Shown: piece by piece, positions 45,745-57,903 of the stretch
Layout of the letters: every line of letters starts with the position of its first letter
How positions within the stretch are numbered: the first letter of the stretch is position 1
Assembly: GCA_037576215.1 (NCBI GenBank)
Contig: JBANDB010000003.1
Coordinates: 7,812,001-7,876,000, forward strand
Direction of reading: 5' to 3'
Origin: Armillaria gallica
Taxonomy: Eukaryota > Basidiomycota > Agaricomycetes > Agaricales > Physalacriaceae
DNA length: 64,000 nucleotides
The notes under the pieces: generated by a model
Databases searched by the model: none
Seen by the model: only the letters and a program-made list of their open reading frames with translations
What the model was told of the DNA's origin: nothing
Made by a program: the position numbers and the translations under genes

Positions 45745-47049
45745 GTTGTATGCGTAATGATTTGGAACTTTGCCGGTACTTCCAATTTTGTGGGTTCTTT
45801 GTGTTTGATACTGTATGCTTCGCTGTTTTGTACTATCTGGAGACTCTTGATTGTGATGCCCAGACTGCCGCTAAAATGTTGTATAGAAACTGTTCAAGAT
45901 ACCAAATTACATTTCCAATAACATGACGTATCATGGTGTGACTCCCGGCTAGATATTATCCCGCATTTCAATAGCGTCCATTCCATTCTTATGGTTCTCG
46001 AGGGCCATTGTCTATACCTTTTTGGAGCTTTGTCCCGCAGAATACTATGGTAAAGGTTCACGCGAACTTTAAACCAATTTCACTTTTAACTCCAACCCAT
46101 CGGCGGTCGCTCCGTTTCTATTATCCCCAATCTCTGGCGCATGCATAAATAAAAACTCAAAGTGCCATAACAAACAGTCGTTATACAAGGTTAATACGTC
46201 GGCTTCGACATACGCCTCTACCGCAGGATATCCTCGAAGTGAAACCGGGCCTACACTCGTCGCTGTCCATCGCATGATTCTCCTTACATTTTATAATCGA
46301 GCCGAACTAATGCACAGGCTCGGTAGAATTTATTAACAAAAGGTACTAATGTTATCTCTACCAATCGTCATCAGACGGATTCGAACCATCAAGTCCACCC
46401 TCACGGAATCCACCCCTGATCTAAGGGTACGACGCATCGAAAACGAATCCTACCTACATTCCCGCAGTATTTATTTGCTCTGTGCCTCTCAGGGCGGGAT
46501 TTCTTCATGAGAGTCAATCCCATATCACATTGACGCAGGCAACTGTGATACACGTGCTTGCTATGTCATCATCATCATATTACCAGCTTGTAGATCCGCG
46601 CCGTCAAGTGGTTGAAAAAGATGTTACTTATTTTGGTTTGATTCCGCGCAGCAGAAGGACAATCTCTGATTCGAGCTCTTTGACGTGATTCAGCCAGGGT
46701 TGGACGAGATTGTCAACGGCAATCATATCGAGCCGTACGTGGGCCATCGTTGTCTTATTGATACAATCCGACGAGTATCATGAGCACAGAAGGCAAAGGT
46801 AGGAGGAACAAGGTGTTTACGCGGCGTCGTGCTGGTCATCATATACCTAAAAAAAATTAGTTGTGTCGTTACAATATCCTGACGACGTACGTTGGGCAAG
46901 GCAGATAACAAATCGTGCAGGACTTTTTCTCCATTTTGAAAAGAGGGTTGTTTCCCTTTCATGTTCGGTCGGCACTCTTCGATAGAGCGTAGACATCACT
47001 GTAGATTCGATGATCATGATGGCAGGTGAAAGACACGAAGTTTTTTTTA
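45745..47049. other. intergenic; one degraded tRNA-like module
   Basis: No supported gene. The ORF at 45693-45926 overlaps the SDR1 end and has no domain. A possible minus-strand tRNA relic lies at 46363-46438. Confidence 0.45.
46363..46438 (-). repeat. degenerate tRNA-like segment (minus strand)
   Basis: Reverse strand: T-arm GATGG-TTCGAAT-CCGTC pairs over 5 bp, and the 3' stem TGATGAC partly pairs with GTCGTAC (about 5 of 7). The middle does not form a clear anticodon arm. A decayed tRNA rather than an array module. Confidence 0.4.
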
Positions 47050-48700
47050 GTTTACACAATGCATATCTGGGTGCTAACTAGAACTCGTCATCGGCATTGA
47101 ATATTGATGGCCCTTGTTGATGCCGTGACACGCGTCGCCGACCCGTGCGTACCTGGTGTCTGGGGTACTTCCGCCGTGACTGAATATTGATTTTGAAGCT
47201 CCGACCTTTTTTCGCTTTATTCCTGACGCTCATTGCGAACAACCTGTGACTCACGCTGTACCTCTTCTCCGTGCCTTCTCTTCATTTTTTATAGGCCCAC
47301 TATTCTACGCCTGGTTTTGACGTGGCCGATGTGGACCCAAGCCAAAAACGGAGTGCGAACACCGCCGGGCTAGTGAGTGTCTCCTCGTGTATTGCCTGCT
47401 ATTCATTGATTCATTTTCTCTCCACTTTCTCGCGTCTTTTTCTCATAGAGCTGCCCAAGCCTCGATTAGTGTTCAAGACGGCTCGTTTTCACACCCTTTT
47501 GGCACGAGTATTGAAGAATATGCCTACGATGGTGGTAGTGTGTTTAATACCATTCTCTAAACTTCCCCTAGGCTCAATCCAACCTTTTTCGAAATTGTAG
47601 TAACTCGCCAATGGGACCTCGTTGAACGAATACTAACACCGTTTCCCTTGCGAGTCGTTGAATGCCGGTTTCCTGCCTCGCCAGTGGCCACCGCGTCGCG
47701 CATTCTGAGCCCGGTAGCCCAGTATTTTGAATGAATTCACGCAGTTTGTTGGAAGGTCAGTTTTCCTTTGCCTCACCGAAAATTTCTTGCCTGACCTTGG
47801 CTGTCCAGAATACCACACCATGAAGGCTCTGTTCGGCGTGACCCCCTATCCCTCTCTGTTCGCCATTACCATTTCACCTGAGGATAATTTTGCTAACGTG
47901 CTGTTTCACATATATGTTGTATTTATGTAGACCCGAATAAAAATGCTATTCCTACATGCTCTTTATTTTGCACCGCATGTGAACACGATACGTGTTGAGG
48001 CGACTGTATTTCTCTTTGTGTAGCAACGTCCAAGATCAGGCTACCTGCCGCGCCATCAGATGGCAGCTCTGTAAGAACTGTAATTCCATTTTCATCTTGT
48101 TCAAAGCTTCGTGGCTCGTTGTCTCTCCTCTTTGTCTGGCCAGTCTGTATACAACTCTTACGCATCCCTTAGCTTCGTTTCCTCTCTTCTGGTGATGGTT
48201 TGCTGGTGGACTGATGTGTAGAAAGTCGGTAACGTGGGCACCATGTTAGTCTGGCGACAGTTACTTTCCATCGCCGACACAAGATAATGACGACAAGGAG
48301 AGAAATGTATCTGGACCGGCGGTCCGATAGACTCGGTGTTCTATGCAATTCGGTTGTTGGGCGCTCTTTGATCGACAGGCAAGTACGTGTATTATTCGAA
48401 CACCGCTGACTTATGAATTGACGAGCCGAATACAGTCTCCATCCATTGTACTAATGTCCTCTGCGTGCAGATGGTTGGGCCGCTAACTTGCAGCCAGACT
48501 ATCGGATACAGCCTTTTCCAATACCCAGGTTGTGCTAACCAGGTATAATGACATAGACCAGCGATATGGGCGCTCTGTTTCACCAAAAACGATACTTGGT
48601 TTACGAGAGGTGCTATTTACACCAGGCGTAAATCCACAAGAAGACGGCACATGCCTAGGACTCAATAACTGAATAGCGTGCGGTGAAAGCAAGCGAGGCT
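47050..48700 (+). repeat. repeat R, copy 1
   Basis: Degraded copy of a unit also found at 51.0-53.2 and 61.2-63.7 kb. Shared blocks: ACGCGTCGCCGACCCGTGCG (47130), ACGCAGTTTGTT (47740), CGATACGTGTTGAGGCGACT (47986) and CAATACCCAGGTTGTGCTAA (48518). The minus ORF at 47923-48165 shares GAAGSLILD-type text with copy 3 (GAAGSLILD in both), hinting at an old protein-coding origin. Confidence 0.65.
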
Positions 48701-49408
48701 TATGCGGCCAGTGCTAGAGTCTTATTAGGCACGGTTTCACGACCACGTATCCTTCCCTTTATGACTCGTGCACCTTTCAGAATGTTGACGCTCCCTGAAA
48801 CGGAGATATGACCTCTAATTTCAATTTGATTCCCACGTGTAATTTTGGCGACGTCCACCTCAGTCCGTACCATTTTTAATAAGTCGGATCGAAATGTATG
48901 TCCTCGAACCTTGGCCTTATCTAGCGATGGTGCTTATGGTCATCGCATCCACCTGTTCTCCCTTCTCGAATGGGTGCTTTGTTTCACGACCCTGGCTCAC
49001 TTACGACAGGAAGAAAAGTCGGTCAGTTCGGGATCTTTGCAGTCTTATTCTCGGGCGGTTTGCGGGCGGCACTGTGGATTCTCTCATTACATCGGTTCTG
49101 ATGCTGGGTGCAATAATATGACAGTTGTAATTAGAAAAACGGACTGGGCCCCTCAATGCCGCCGACCTTTTAAATTCGATTGTCGGTCACTTGTACAAAG
49201 TCTTATTCTGTGTACAAATATTCGTTGACTGTTACAAGCTTCTTTGGACCCGCTTACCCAGGACACCCGGGCCAACGCCGCTGAGCTGAAGACATAAAAC
49301 CGATTATCCTCTACTTGGGGGTGAGTACGCAAAACAGTCATATTCTTTCCCTTTCGACTGATAAATACCTCTTGCTTCTGACAAGCTTCCTTCAACCTAT
49401 CATCTCTC

Positions 49409-50662
49409 ATGTCGTCTCCCATATCCAAAGGTGTCGCAGTCGTCACCGGCGCCGCTCAAGGCATAGGAAAAGCGATCGCCCTCCGACTCGCCGACGATGG
49501 ATTCGACGTAGCCATCAATGATATCTCGCTCGATGCGAAGCTCACCAAGCTCCGAGAGGTGCAGGCTGAGATCATTGAGAAAGGCCGCCAGTGTGGCGTC
49601 TTCCCTGGAGATGTATCGAATGAGGAGCATGTGAAGCATATGGTGGAGAGCGTAGTCCACACGCTAGGCGGATTGGACGTGGTGAATCATCTATCTACCA
49701 CTAGCATGAACTATACTGATAGCTCTCGCGAAAGATGGTAGCCAACGCAGGCGTCTGCCCGACAGCCAGCGTGCTTGATTGTTCGTCTCCCAGCCTAAAT
49801 CCTTCCGACCTTATGCTTATTCCCATCTTTAACAGACACGGTCGAACAATGGGATCGCGCCTTTGCTATCAATACCCGCGGGGTGTTCCTCTGCTACCAG
49901 TACGCCGCGAAGCAGATGATTAAACAGGGCCGTGGGGGGAGGATCATCGGGTGCTCCTCTTCTCTTGGGAAACAAGGTGCGTTATCGCGTCACACTCTCG
50001 TTGTCTGAAACCCTTGTTGATGGCGCAATACGGCTCCAGCTCTGCCGATGCTGTCACTGTATGCGGCGACCAAGTCTGCTATCCGTGGGCTAACCCAGGG
50101 AGCCGGTGAGTGCCGTTCGATGTGCACTAATCGAGCTCATCTTGTAGCCCTCGATCTGGGAAAGTTTGGAATCACCGTTAATTCATACGCGCCAGGTAGG
50201 ACCATTATCGATATTCTGTAAGCACGTACTGATCTTAATGCTTAGGCTTTGTTGATACCGAACTGAGTAATACTTGATATTCCTGCGACTGGCGAGCTTC
50301 TGTGCTCATTCCGTTCTAGGCAGGGAGACGGCACGTCAAGAAAATATGCAGGATATCGTTAAAATGGTTCGTATATAGAGCTACTCTGAGGCCTGTACTA
50401 ACACAAACCATGTAGGATGTGTCTCGGTGTGCCGTTGATTCTATCGGGAAGCCAGAAGACATCGCAGGATTCGTGTCTTATTTAGCCTCGAAAGAATCAC
50501 GTTATATGACGGGTACGAGCCTTTCCTCTACAGATGTTTTGTCATTAATTTGTTGGCATTGTAGGGCAAACAGTGCGCTTCCATCCTTAGAATACTGTTC
50601 AATTTTCGTTCTGACTGCTAATCTACTAGGTGGGAATCAACGGAGGGTGGTGCTTTGACTAG
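49409..50662 (+). CDS. short-chain dehydrogenase/reductase 2, 10 exons, 259 aa
   Basis: Tandem paralogue of the SDR at 44481, same strand, about 3.7 kb downstream of its stop. Exons by eye: 49409-49681, 49735-49780, 49836-49976, 50040-50105, 50148-50195, 50246-50266, 50320-50366, 50416-50512, 50565-50572, 50630-50662; 260 codons with the stop. Same exon boundaries as SDR1; one codon is missing in exon 7. TGAAQGIG, NAG, the Asn-Ser-Tyr-Lys tetrad (YAATK) and the GINGGWCFD end are kept. All introns are GT-AG. The first 91 codons are far closer to SDR1 than the later exons and introns. The 5' flank (CAGTCATATTCTTT, CTTCTGACAAGCTTCCTTCA) is shared with SDR1, but the promoter MITE is absent. Confidence 0.9.
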
Positions 50663-51049
50663 CCTGTAATATGTACTCCTAGGGCGGTAATAATATGTAC
50701 TTTTCTGTATTTTTTTACACTTTGTGAAGCGACAATCTGCATCGGCACGTTGGGTCAGATTCCCGGAGGGAATAAACAGACAGCATGGTACGGAGGAAAT
50801 ATCACTCTGTAGGACCTGGCGAGTGACGTTCCTATCACAGGCGTCTCCGCATTTGATTGTTGTTCGACTGACTGCAGGCACTTCGCAACCACCTGACCGA
50901 CTAAGTCCCACATTTGCATCAACTTGCTCCCCGATAAACTCCTCCAGGATGCGTTTTGGTATTTGAAATCCGCAGGACCACAATCTCCTTTCTAATCGCA
51001 ACGGTCTGCCAATACCGATGCTCCCTTGCCATGGACAAAACACGCCTTT

Positions 51050-53200
51050 GGAACCCTCATGACTCAAAGACTTATTCGCCTACCGTGCGATATTTCATGT
51101 GATACTCTGATAGTCTTCCTGAGGCAATCCATAATTCCTGAGAGCTCCGCTGATGGAAATCTTGACTTTGAAGTTCCTCAAGTTTTCGACGAGCACTGTC
51201 GAGCGGAGAGCTTCACGGACAGACATTGTAGAATATTGTTGATGCCGTGGCTGTGCGAGCTGGGGCGATGTCCAGTGAGCCCGAGTTTTGCTGAGTAAAG
51301 GTTTAGTAAGAGGAAGAAAGTACAGAATGGTAATCAAGTAGCTAGGTTTCGTAGTAGACTGTACTCGTTTGCCCTCTCAAGCAAACATGAATTACCTTTC
51401 CTAACTCGCTGGGCAAACGTGCCTGAACACACGGTGGCCGTGTTATCCAACAGACATGTCATATTTTGTGATCCTTTTGTCAATGGTCGACCGGTCAACC
51501 ACCACCACTTGCGAAAGACTCTGTGCTAAGGAGTCTGACGAATCCGAAATGAACAAAAATACAGTTTATGGGAAGAGCGAAAAGTAGACGGAACGAACCT
51601 GAAGCGGCGTTGTGTAGAAATTCCCACGGAAACGCGTCGCGGGTCCGTGCGCGGCTAGTGTCCGGGGGACTTCCACCGTGATCGAGACTCCGGCATCGCT
51701 GTGCTTTCCTTCCCCTTCTTCCCTCCGCCCAACATCTTGGGAGTCGAACTGCATCTCTTCTCCGTGCCTTATCTTCATTTCCTTTTACTGGACCACTAAT
51801 CTGAAAATTGACTTTGACGTGTTCGCTGAGGCAAAAGTAGAGCGTGTTCCCGGCCAGGTTAACGAAGAATCTTACACTGCGTGAGCCTCTGTGTATCGCA
51901 CTCTATTCTTTCATTGACTTTCTCTCCTATTTCTAGTGGGTTCTCGGATTCTCTTGCCACGAGGATTGACACAGTCTTTAGGGTGCCGCCGGTGCCGGTG
52001 AGTCTTCATTCCGGTCTCTGGTTTCAATCTCCCATTTGCAGAAGAGGAATTCGTCAATGCAGACTTGTTGAACTAGTTGCTAGCACCGCTTCCTTAACGA
52101 GTCTTGGAAGGACCGCGTTCGCCTTTACTGTCGTTGCACAAGCTGAGCATGATACCCCTGGATCGTCTACCCAATCACGCAGTTTGTTAGATGGCGAGTC
52201 CTTCCATCTCCCCAAAATCCCTTACCTGACCTTCGTTGTTTAGAATGCTGCATTATGAAGGACCTGTTCAGCGCAACGTTCTATACCTCTTGGTAAGTTA
52301 TCGCTATCTTACTGGTGACGACTTCGCTGACACTCTGTATCAGATATGTCTTGTACTTATGTCGGCCCGAATAACAATGCCATTTCTTATATGTTCCCTC
52401 TTTTGCAACGATACGTGTTGGAGCGACGATATATTTCCTTCCTAACAATGTTCAAGGTCAGGCGACCTCCCACGCCAACAGATCGCAGCTGAGGACGATG
52501 ACTGCCGTTCCATCCTCGTCTGCTTAAAGGCATCGTGACCCGTTTTCTCTTCTTTGCGCGTCTCCAGTTTGTACGCGAAACTTAGGCCTCCTTTAGTTTC
52601 GTAACCTCCCTTTTTTGATCATTCGCGGGTGGGCTAAGGAGGCCGATCAATCACATCGGGACCGTGTTAGCCTGGGAACGGTGATTTTTAACCCCACCAC
52701 GAAATAAAGAAGACGAGACGAGACGAGCGATGTATCTGTACCGCCAGCAAGACGGACTCATCATCCTAGGGTTGTCAGGCTCCCTTGTATCAAGGGGTAC
52801 GTCCGCCAGTTTGAACAACATTGACATATGAATTGACGAGCTTAATATGTACAGTCTCTATCTCTTGTACTAATGTCGTCTCCTCGCACAGACGGTCAGG
52901 CTGCAGTCTTCGACTCACTTGCGGTCTGACTATCAGACGAGAAAACTATCGCTTCTGTGCGACACTCGGATACAACCTTTACGAATACCCAGGTTATGCG
53001 TACCGGCGGTGATATATACCAACGACAGGCGCGCGCCCTCTCACAAGAACCGATGCCTAAAATTTCCTGAATCCTGCTGATATTGCGCCGGGTACGCCTC
53101 TCATCTTTGATATACTTCTCGATACGCTCACGCTGCTTCGGTTCTCCGGCAATTGAAATGTCGGGTTTATGCCTCTCGTTCCAGCCGCACTAACGTAGAT
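51050..53200 (+). repeat. repeat R, copy 2
   Basis: Begins near CTTATTCGCCTACCGTGCGA (copy 3: 61202) and ends near CCTGCTGATATTGCGCCGGG (copy 3: 63557). A minus-strand ORF at 51566-51778 starting MKIRHGEE is mirrored at 61433-61642; both keep AHGPATRFRG. A plus-strand stretch with SRSLLDGESFHL (about 52170) is mirrored by SRSLFDGESFHL (about 62080). Confidence 0.7.
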
Positions 53201-54256
53201 CAGCAAATGGCATATCTCAAGATTGTGTTCTACGCCTACTATGGCTAGAAAAATAATAATTAAAGGCAAATACGCATAGCACGGTATTGCGCGGGTTGCC
53301 CGATCGGTGTTCCCGTCTACCCCTTGCGTTCTGCTCCTCAGAACATTCATACTGGCAACAATGATGTACGTCCTCTGATTCCAAAGCTTTGTCGTGGACT
53401 AAGCATTTTACGGCGTCAGATGTCATTTTGCGATCATGCTGGCTGCCATGTAGAACTGCTTTCCCTGTGCTTCCTGTACGTGATCCTGCCCTGGAGCACA
53501 CGAATATTTCATTGAAGCCGTTCAGTTGACTTTCAAACTAGATAGACTTCCTACTACTCCGTCCATAAGCCTCCCATAGGTCAAATAAAATAGGACATGC
53601 AACGTTCATATCTTGAGCTCAGGCAAGATACCATTCGCACACTGACAATTAGCGCTACACATTTATGCTATGCATCAGTACGGACGGCGCTTGGATCACC
53701 TTGCAGTCTCCTTCATTATACATGCCTTCAAAAGCGTTGCACCCCTGGGCGTCTTGGAATCATCGGCATTCGTGGACACAGTTCCATTCACATCTAATGA
53801 TGAAGATCAAACATCTGACACATTCAAATATCGAATGGTGCATAAGTACACCGGTCTCCCGACAGCGCCGCTTTTTTTCCATACCACCAGCGTGCACCCG
53901 CTACTCGCTTCCCCAACAGACGTTCGTCACTCCTTTCCATTCCATCGCAAACATCCAATCACCGAGACTGAGTATGTCCATACTTAAACTTGAAGACCGA
54001 TACGCATAAACTTATTATCTTCTTTCATAGCAACTTGGCGTGACGCTATAAATTTGCTACCGTCAAACCTCGGGCGAGAGGATCCGTGGCCGTGCCGCCT
54101 TACCCTCAAGAAACTTATAAGATTCAAAGAAAAAGGAGTAGGGTCGGAGCGATCCCATCCTCCAAGAATAAAGTTCCTTTTGCAGACAAATACGTATGTA
54201 TACCATCTTCCGTGCATTATTCCCTAATTTCTCTGAAACTTCTTCATAGTGCGGCC
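53201..54256. other. region without supported gene
   Basis: An open stretch at 53670-53987 (105 aa) has fairly normal composition but no recognisable domain and lacks clear splice context. Nothing else seen. Confidence 0.35.
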
Positions 54257-55863
54257 ATGCAATTGAAGGACATCCTTCTTATAGTTCTCCTTTTAAACTG
54301 TTTTGTTCTGGGCGAGTCTGCCCCTCCCGGCGACAATGACAGTTCACCAGCATGCTCGGAAGATTGCAGGACGCTCCCGGGTATCTTATGGAGCTGCGTT
54401 GTCACAATTTTCGCATGCACCTGGATATCTGTGCACCCAAATGTCCCTGGTCGTAATATAACGAGAAAGGGATGGTTCTCTGGCGCTCTGGTGCGCACGA
54501 AAGTGATGGGGATCGCAATACTTACACCGGAAGTAGTCGTTGCATGGGCTGTACTGCAGTTCCGAGTGGCACGGGAAGTATACCTGCTGGGTCAGTATAT
54601 CACATTCTCCATTGTTAGCTGCCGTGCTTATAGTGAAGGTTCACAGACAAGCAGCCGCACCCCATATCCATATGGTCACATGGGATCCACGCTATCGCTG
54701 CGCGAACGAAATCCATTCTCCGACCATTAAACAACGTGGTGACAAGACGGCAGGACGCCCATGCTGACTTTCACGACGTGGATAACGACAGTGTAATCCT
54801 TCAGACTGCCATAGATCCTCCAAAGTTGACCATGGCTCACGGATTTGGCGTCAGCATGGGCGCTTTTTACGACGCAGAGACAGAAAAACTTCTTGTACTC
54901 CGGTGTCTCATAGACGATCCGTGTTTAGTGGAAAAATTAGCGCAGATCGAAGAACTTTCGATTCAGGACAGGAGCAAAGGCGATGCATTCTCAAAAACGA
55001 TATCTATCTTTCAAATATCCTGGTTTGGCGCGCAATGCTTTGCCAGAATCAATCAACATCTTCCTATCACGCTTCTAGAGGTGACGGCACTCGCGTTTGC
55101 TGTCCTCAGCATCATAACATACGTCATATGGTGGCATAAGCCACTCAATGTCCAGTATCATACTTGTGTGGGCGTGAAGGAATTTGGAACGTTCCCAACC
55201 GCCCCGGACACCAAACCCGAATCCCACGCCTGTCACGAAGGGAATCCTGCACAGACTTCGCCTGTGAAGTTGATTGCAAGGTTTATCCATCTCGTACGAT
55301 CCGTGGTTGAATCCATGTGCGACGAGGCAGCAGGCGCCTTGTCAGGCGAGGCCAAGAACTGTGCCGGATACCACGATGTCGATGATGGTGCATATCCCTT
55401 CTCATGCTGTGCATCTTACTCTGATATGGGCGATGTATGGGTGCGTCTCGTGGCCATCATCGTTGTAGGATCGATGTTTGGGGCGATTCATTGCACAGCC
55501 TGGTCATTCTCCTTTCCGTCGCGTGCTGAAAAGATCCTATGGCGATTTTCATCCGTAGCTGTTTTAATTGGACTCCTTGCACCAGTTTTCATTGGATTAT
55601 CTGGGATATTAACTCGATTACTTGAAAAATGGATGCCGAACGGCCCAAAACTACGTGTTCCCCGGTCATGGCAGGAACACCCTCTCTGGGATACCAGTAA
55701 GACAGTTACTGATTTCAAGCCTCCAAAATTAGGCGCACTTGGCCTCGCCGTGTATATAACGTCAAGGATAAGTCTGATCATCCTCGCTCTCATACAGTTG
55801 CGATCTCTGCCGTCCTTAGCTTTCAATACCGTAAATTGGACCCCATACATACCTCATATATAG
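54257..55863 (+). CDS. multi-pass membrane protein of a large Agaricomycete family, 494 aa
   Basis: Function unknown. Exons by eye: 54257-54590, 54634-54674 and 54754-55863; they join in phase to 495 codons with the stop. The N-terminus is a likely signal peptide or first helix (residues 5-20, ILLIVLLLNCFVLG). Family marks I recognise: CRTLPGILWSCVVTIFACTW, VHPNVPG, LTMAHGFGVSMGAF, DRSKGDAFSK, WFGAQCFARINQHLPITLLE, WWHKPLN, and the C-terminus RSLPSLAFNTVNWTPYIPHI. Several hydrophobic helices lie in the last 250 residues. The small second exon (41 nt) and its neighbours are the least certain part, since this stretch is poorly conserved between paralogues. The protein lacks a catalytic motif. 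It stands alone between repeat R and a gene-fragment zone. Confidence 0.8.
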
Positions 55864-56200
55864 ATGGTTCATCTGTTTCTTCTCGACTTCACATGTCTGT
55901 CCGACCATAAAGGTTTGCCGGTGCTTTCCCCTCTATGTGTAACGTGTAGATCTGGTTACTCTTCTTGTATCTATCGTTCACACTTATAGTATATATACAC
56001 ACGTCGCCTGCATAATCTTCTTGCTGATCGTGCAGTTCGCAGTCAGATCCCAGAACGACCTGAACACTAAGTTCGACGTCCCTTTTATCTTCTTCCCCTC
56101 TCTCCGTCGCCTTATCAACTCTTCAAAGCTTATCGCATCCCTCGAATCCCAGCTACATCGATATTCTCCATCGCCTTCAATCTCCACGTCGGCGTAAGCT
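55864..56200. other. intergenic
   Basis: Nothing recognised apart from a probable 3' UTR. The minus ORF at 55984-56187 has no domain. Confidence 0.4.
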
Positions 56201-56229
56201 TATCCTCAAGGACTCTGCCAACCCTGTTT

Positions 56230-57240
56230 CCTTTACAGGACAGCACCATCCGGTTCGTAAACAATGAGAACGTGCACAATGGGCTCACTCGGGCGGGTCT
56301 TCCCCATCTAAAGGACTTGCGTATCACGCCGAAATTAGAATCGTTCACGTCCGGGTATATGTTAAAGATTATCGAAGCGATACTGTCTGAGGGGCCTGAA
56401 GGTCAAATCGCCGTTTTTAAGAGGATTAGGGACCGATTCGAAATTAGAGCTTACAGGAAGGCTTGATCATGAGTCTTTAGTGTTTAGTTGGACGGAGACG
56501 GAGGCTTCCCCTAGTATTCTTCAAATTTCACTTGATAGATTTTCGCAATACCTGAAGAATGTAATAGATAATACAGCTCATGTCATTGCACAATAAAACA
56601 GGTTCAATCTAAGAGCATGACTTGCCACATCAAGAAACGAAGAGAAATCAAATTGGCGTCGCCTATATATGATCCGTTGCCTAGCCTTCCATTACCCATT
56701 CTATTCACGAATATCGCCAATAGAAAGAGATTCAGTGAAGGATGGACGAGAAAAGCGAATTATTTCATAAACTGTCAAACCGATTTCCAGGTGGATTGTT
56801 TGTACATGCTTCCCCAATTCTCACAACGAAAAAGCGTCGCTTCCTCCTTCTTTAGGAGCGACCTTACCCGGACGATGGGCTATGCACCACCTCCATACGA
56901 CGATAGCCTGAGGCTTTCTCTGAAACCTTCAATGCATAAATCCCTGCGCAGGCGTTATCACCCGTACAGTCGACCTGATTCGGTTTTGTTCAAGGTGGGC
57001 TTCCTGAACTTGGAGAGATTCATTCGCAAGGCTCACCTTTCCGTTGTAGCCCCCAAATCTTCTCTCGCCATCTAACGAAATCGCAAGTACTATTCAAAAT
57101 CAGATAACTGCCATGTTCAAGGCTTTTCTTTGACTACCAGGCTCATGAAGACATTATCAAAGAGGTTGTGCAGGCGGTCAATGGTCCTGGTTGTCGTTGG
57201 AAAAAGTTATTGGCTGCCCTAGCGGTACGTATGATGGATT
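56230..57240 (+). pseudogene. fragmentary coding traces, unknown
   Basis: After an acceptor-like TTTACAG (56233) a frame runs to 56466 with LPHLKDLRITPKLESF and EGQIAVFKRI, composition typical of fungal LRR-like or unclassified proteins. A second open frame at 56617-57075 (152 aa) and a third at about 57128-57225 (FDYQAHEDIIKEVVQAVN) follow without clear splice links. They may be one old multi-exon gene. No start or stop can be fixed. Confidence 0.3.
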
Positions 57241-57903
57241 TCGTTCAAAGAACCTATAAAGCGACTAAGATTTTGGCTCTTCAAGGCACTTGCTATTTTC
57301 CTTCGGATCATCGAGAACATCTGCCGCTGTGATGCTATTTGATACGTGTATGCTATACATATACCACCGGTCCTGTCAGTTATCACCGGCCGAAAATGCT
57401 CCAAAGTCTCCATATCCACCATTCGGTTCAGATTTCGGATTCCGTAGTTTACTTTCTCGGAGGTGGCTAGCGGCGCAAACAAGCTAAAATGCATGATTGT
57501 TTACTAACAATTATATAGAGACTAGAAAATGCGCATACTTTCTCCCATATACGACTATTTCATTCGGGGCAGAACAAGGAAAAATTGGTTGTCATCGTCT
57601 TAATGCCCTCTGCGTCACGGCGGGTCTCCCTACAAACACGTATGCGACATATGCCAAATGCGGAATGCATCTCACTCCGTTTTTTTGCCCATACCGACAG
57701 ACGACGCGGCGACCATATTAATCATCAAACTAGAGCCGCTAGAAGGCACCGCATCATCATGGAGCTATTACTGTTCAAAGATATCCCTCAGCTTACTGAT
57801 ACTAGCATCTGTTCGAGGAAAGGATTGTCCCGAGTCCGCAATAGTGGTATGGGAGTTCAAAATCAATTGGTGTTACCTATGCCTAAAATATGTAGCCTAC
57901 AAG

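Noticed and set aside
54736..54753. GTG start for the membrane protein
   Set aside because: The frame continues upstream through two phase-compatible exons to an ATG at 54257 with a signal-like helix and family motifs, so 54736 is inside an intron.
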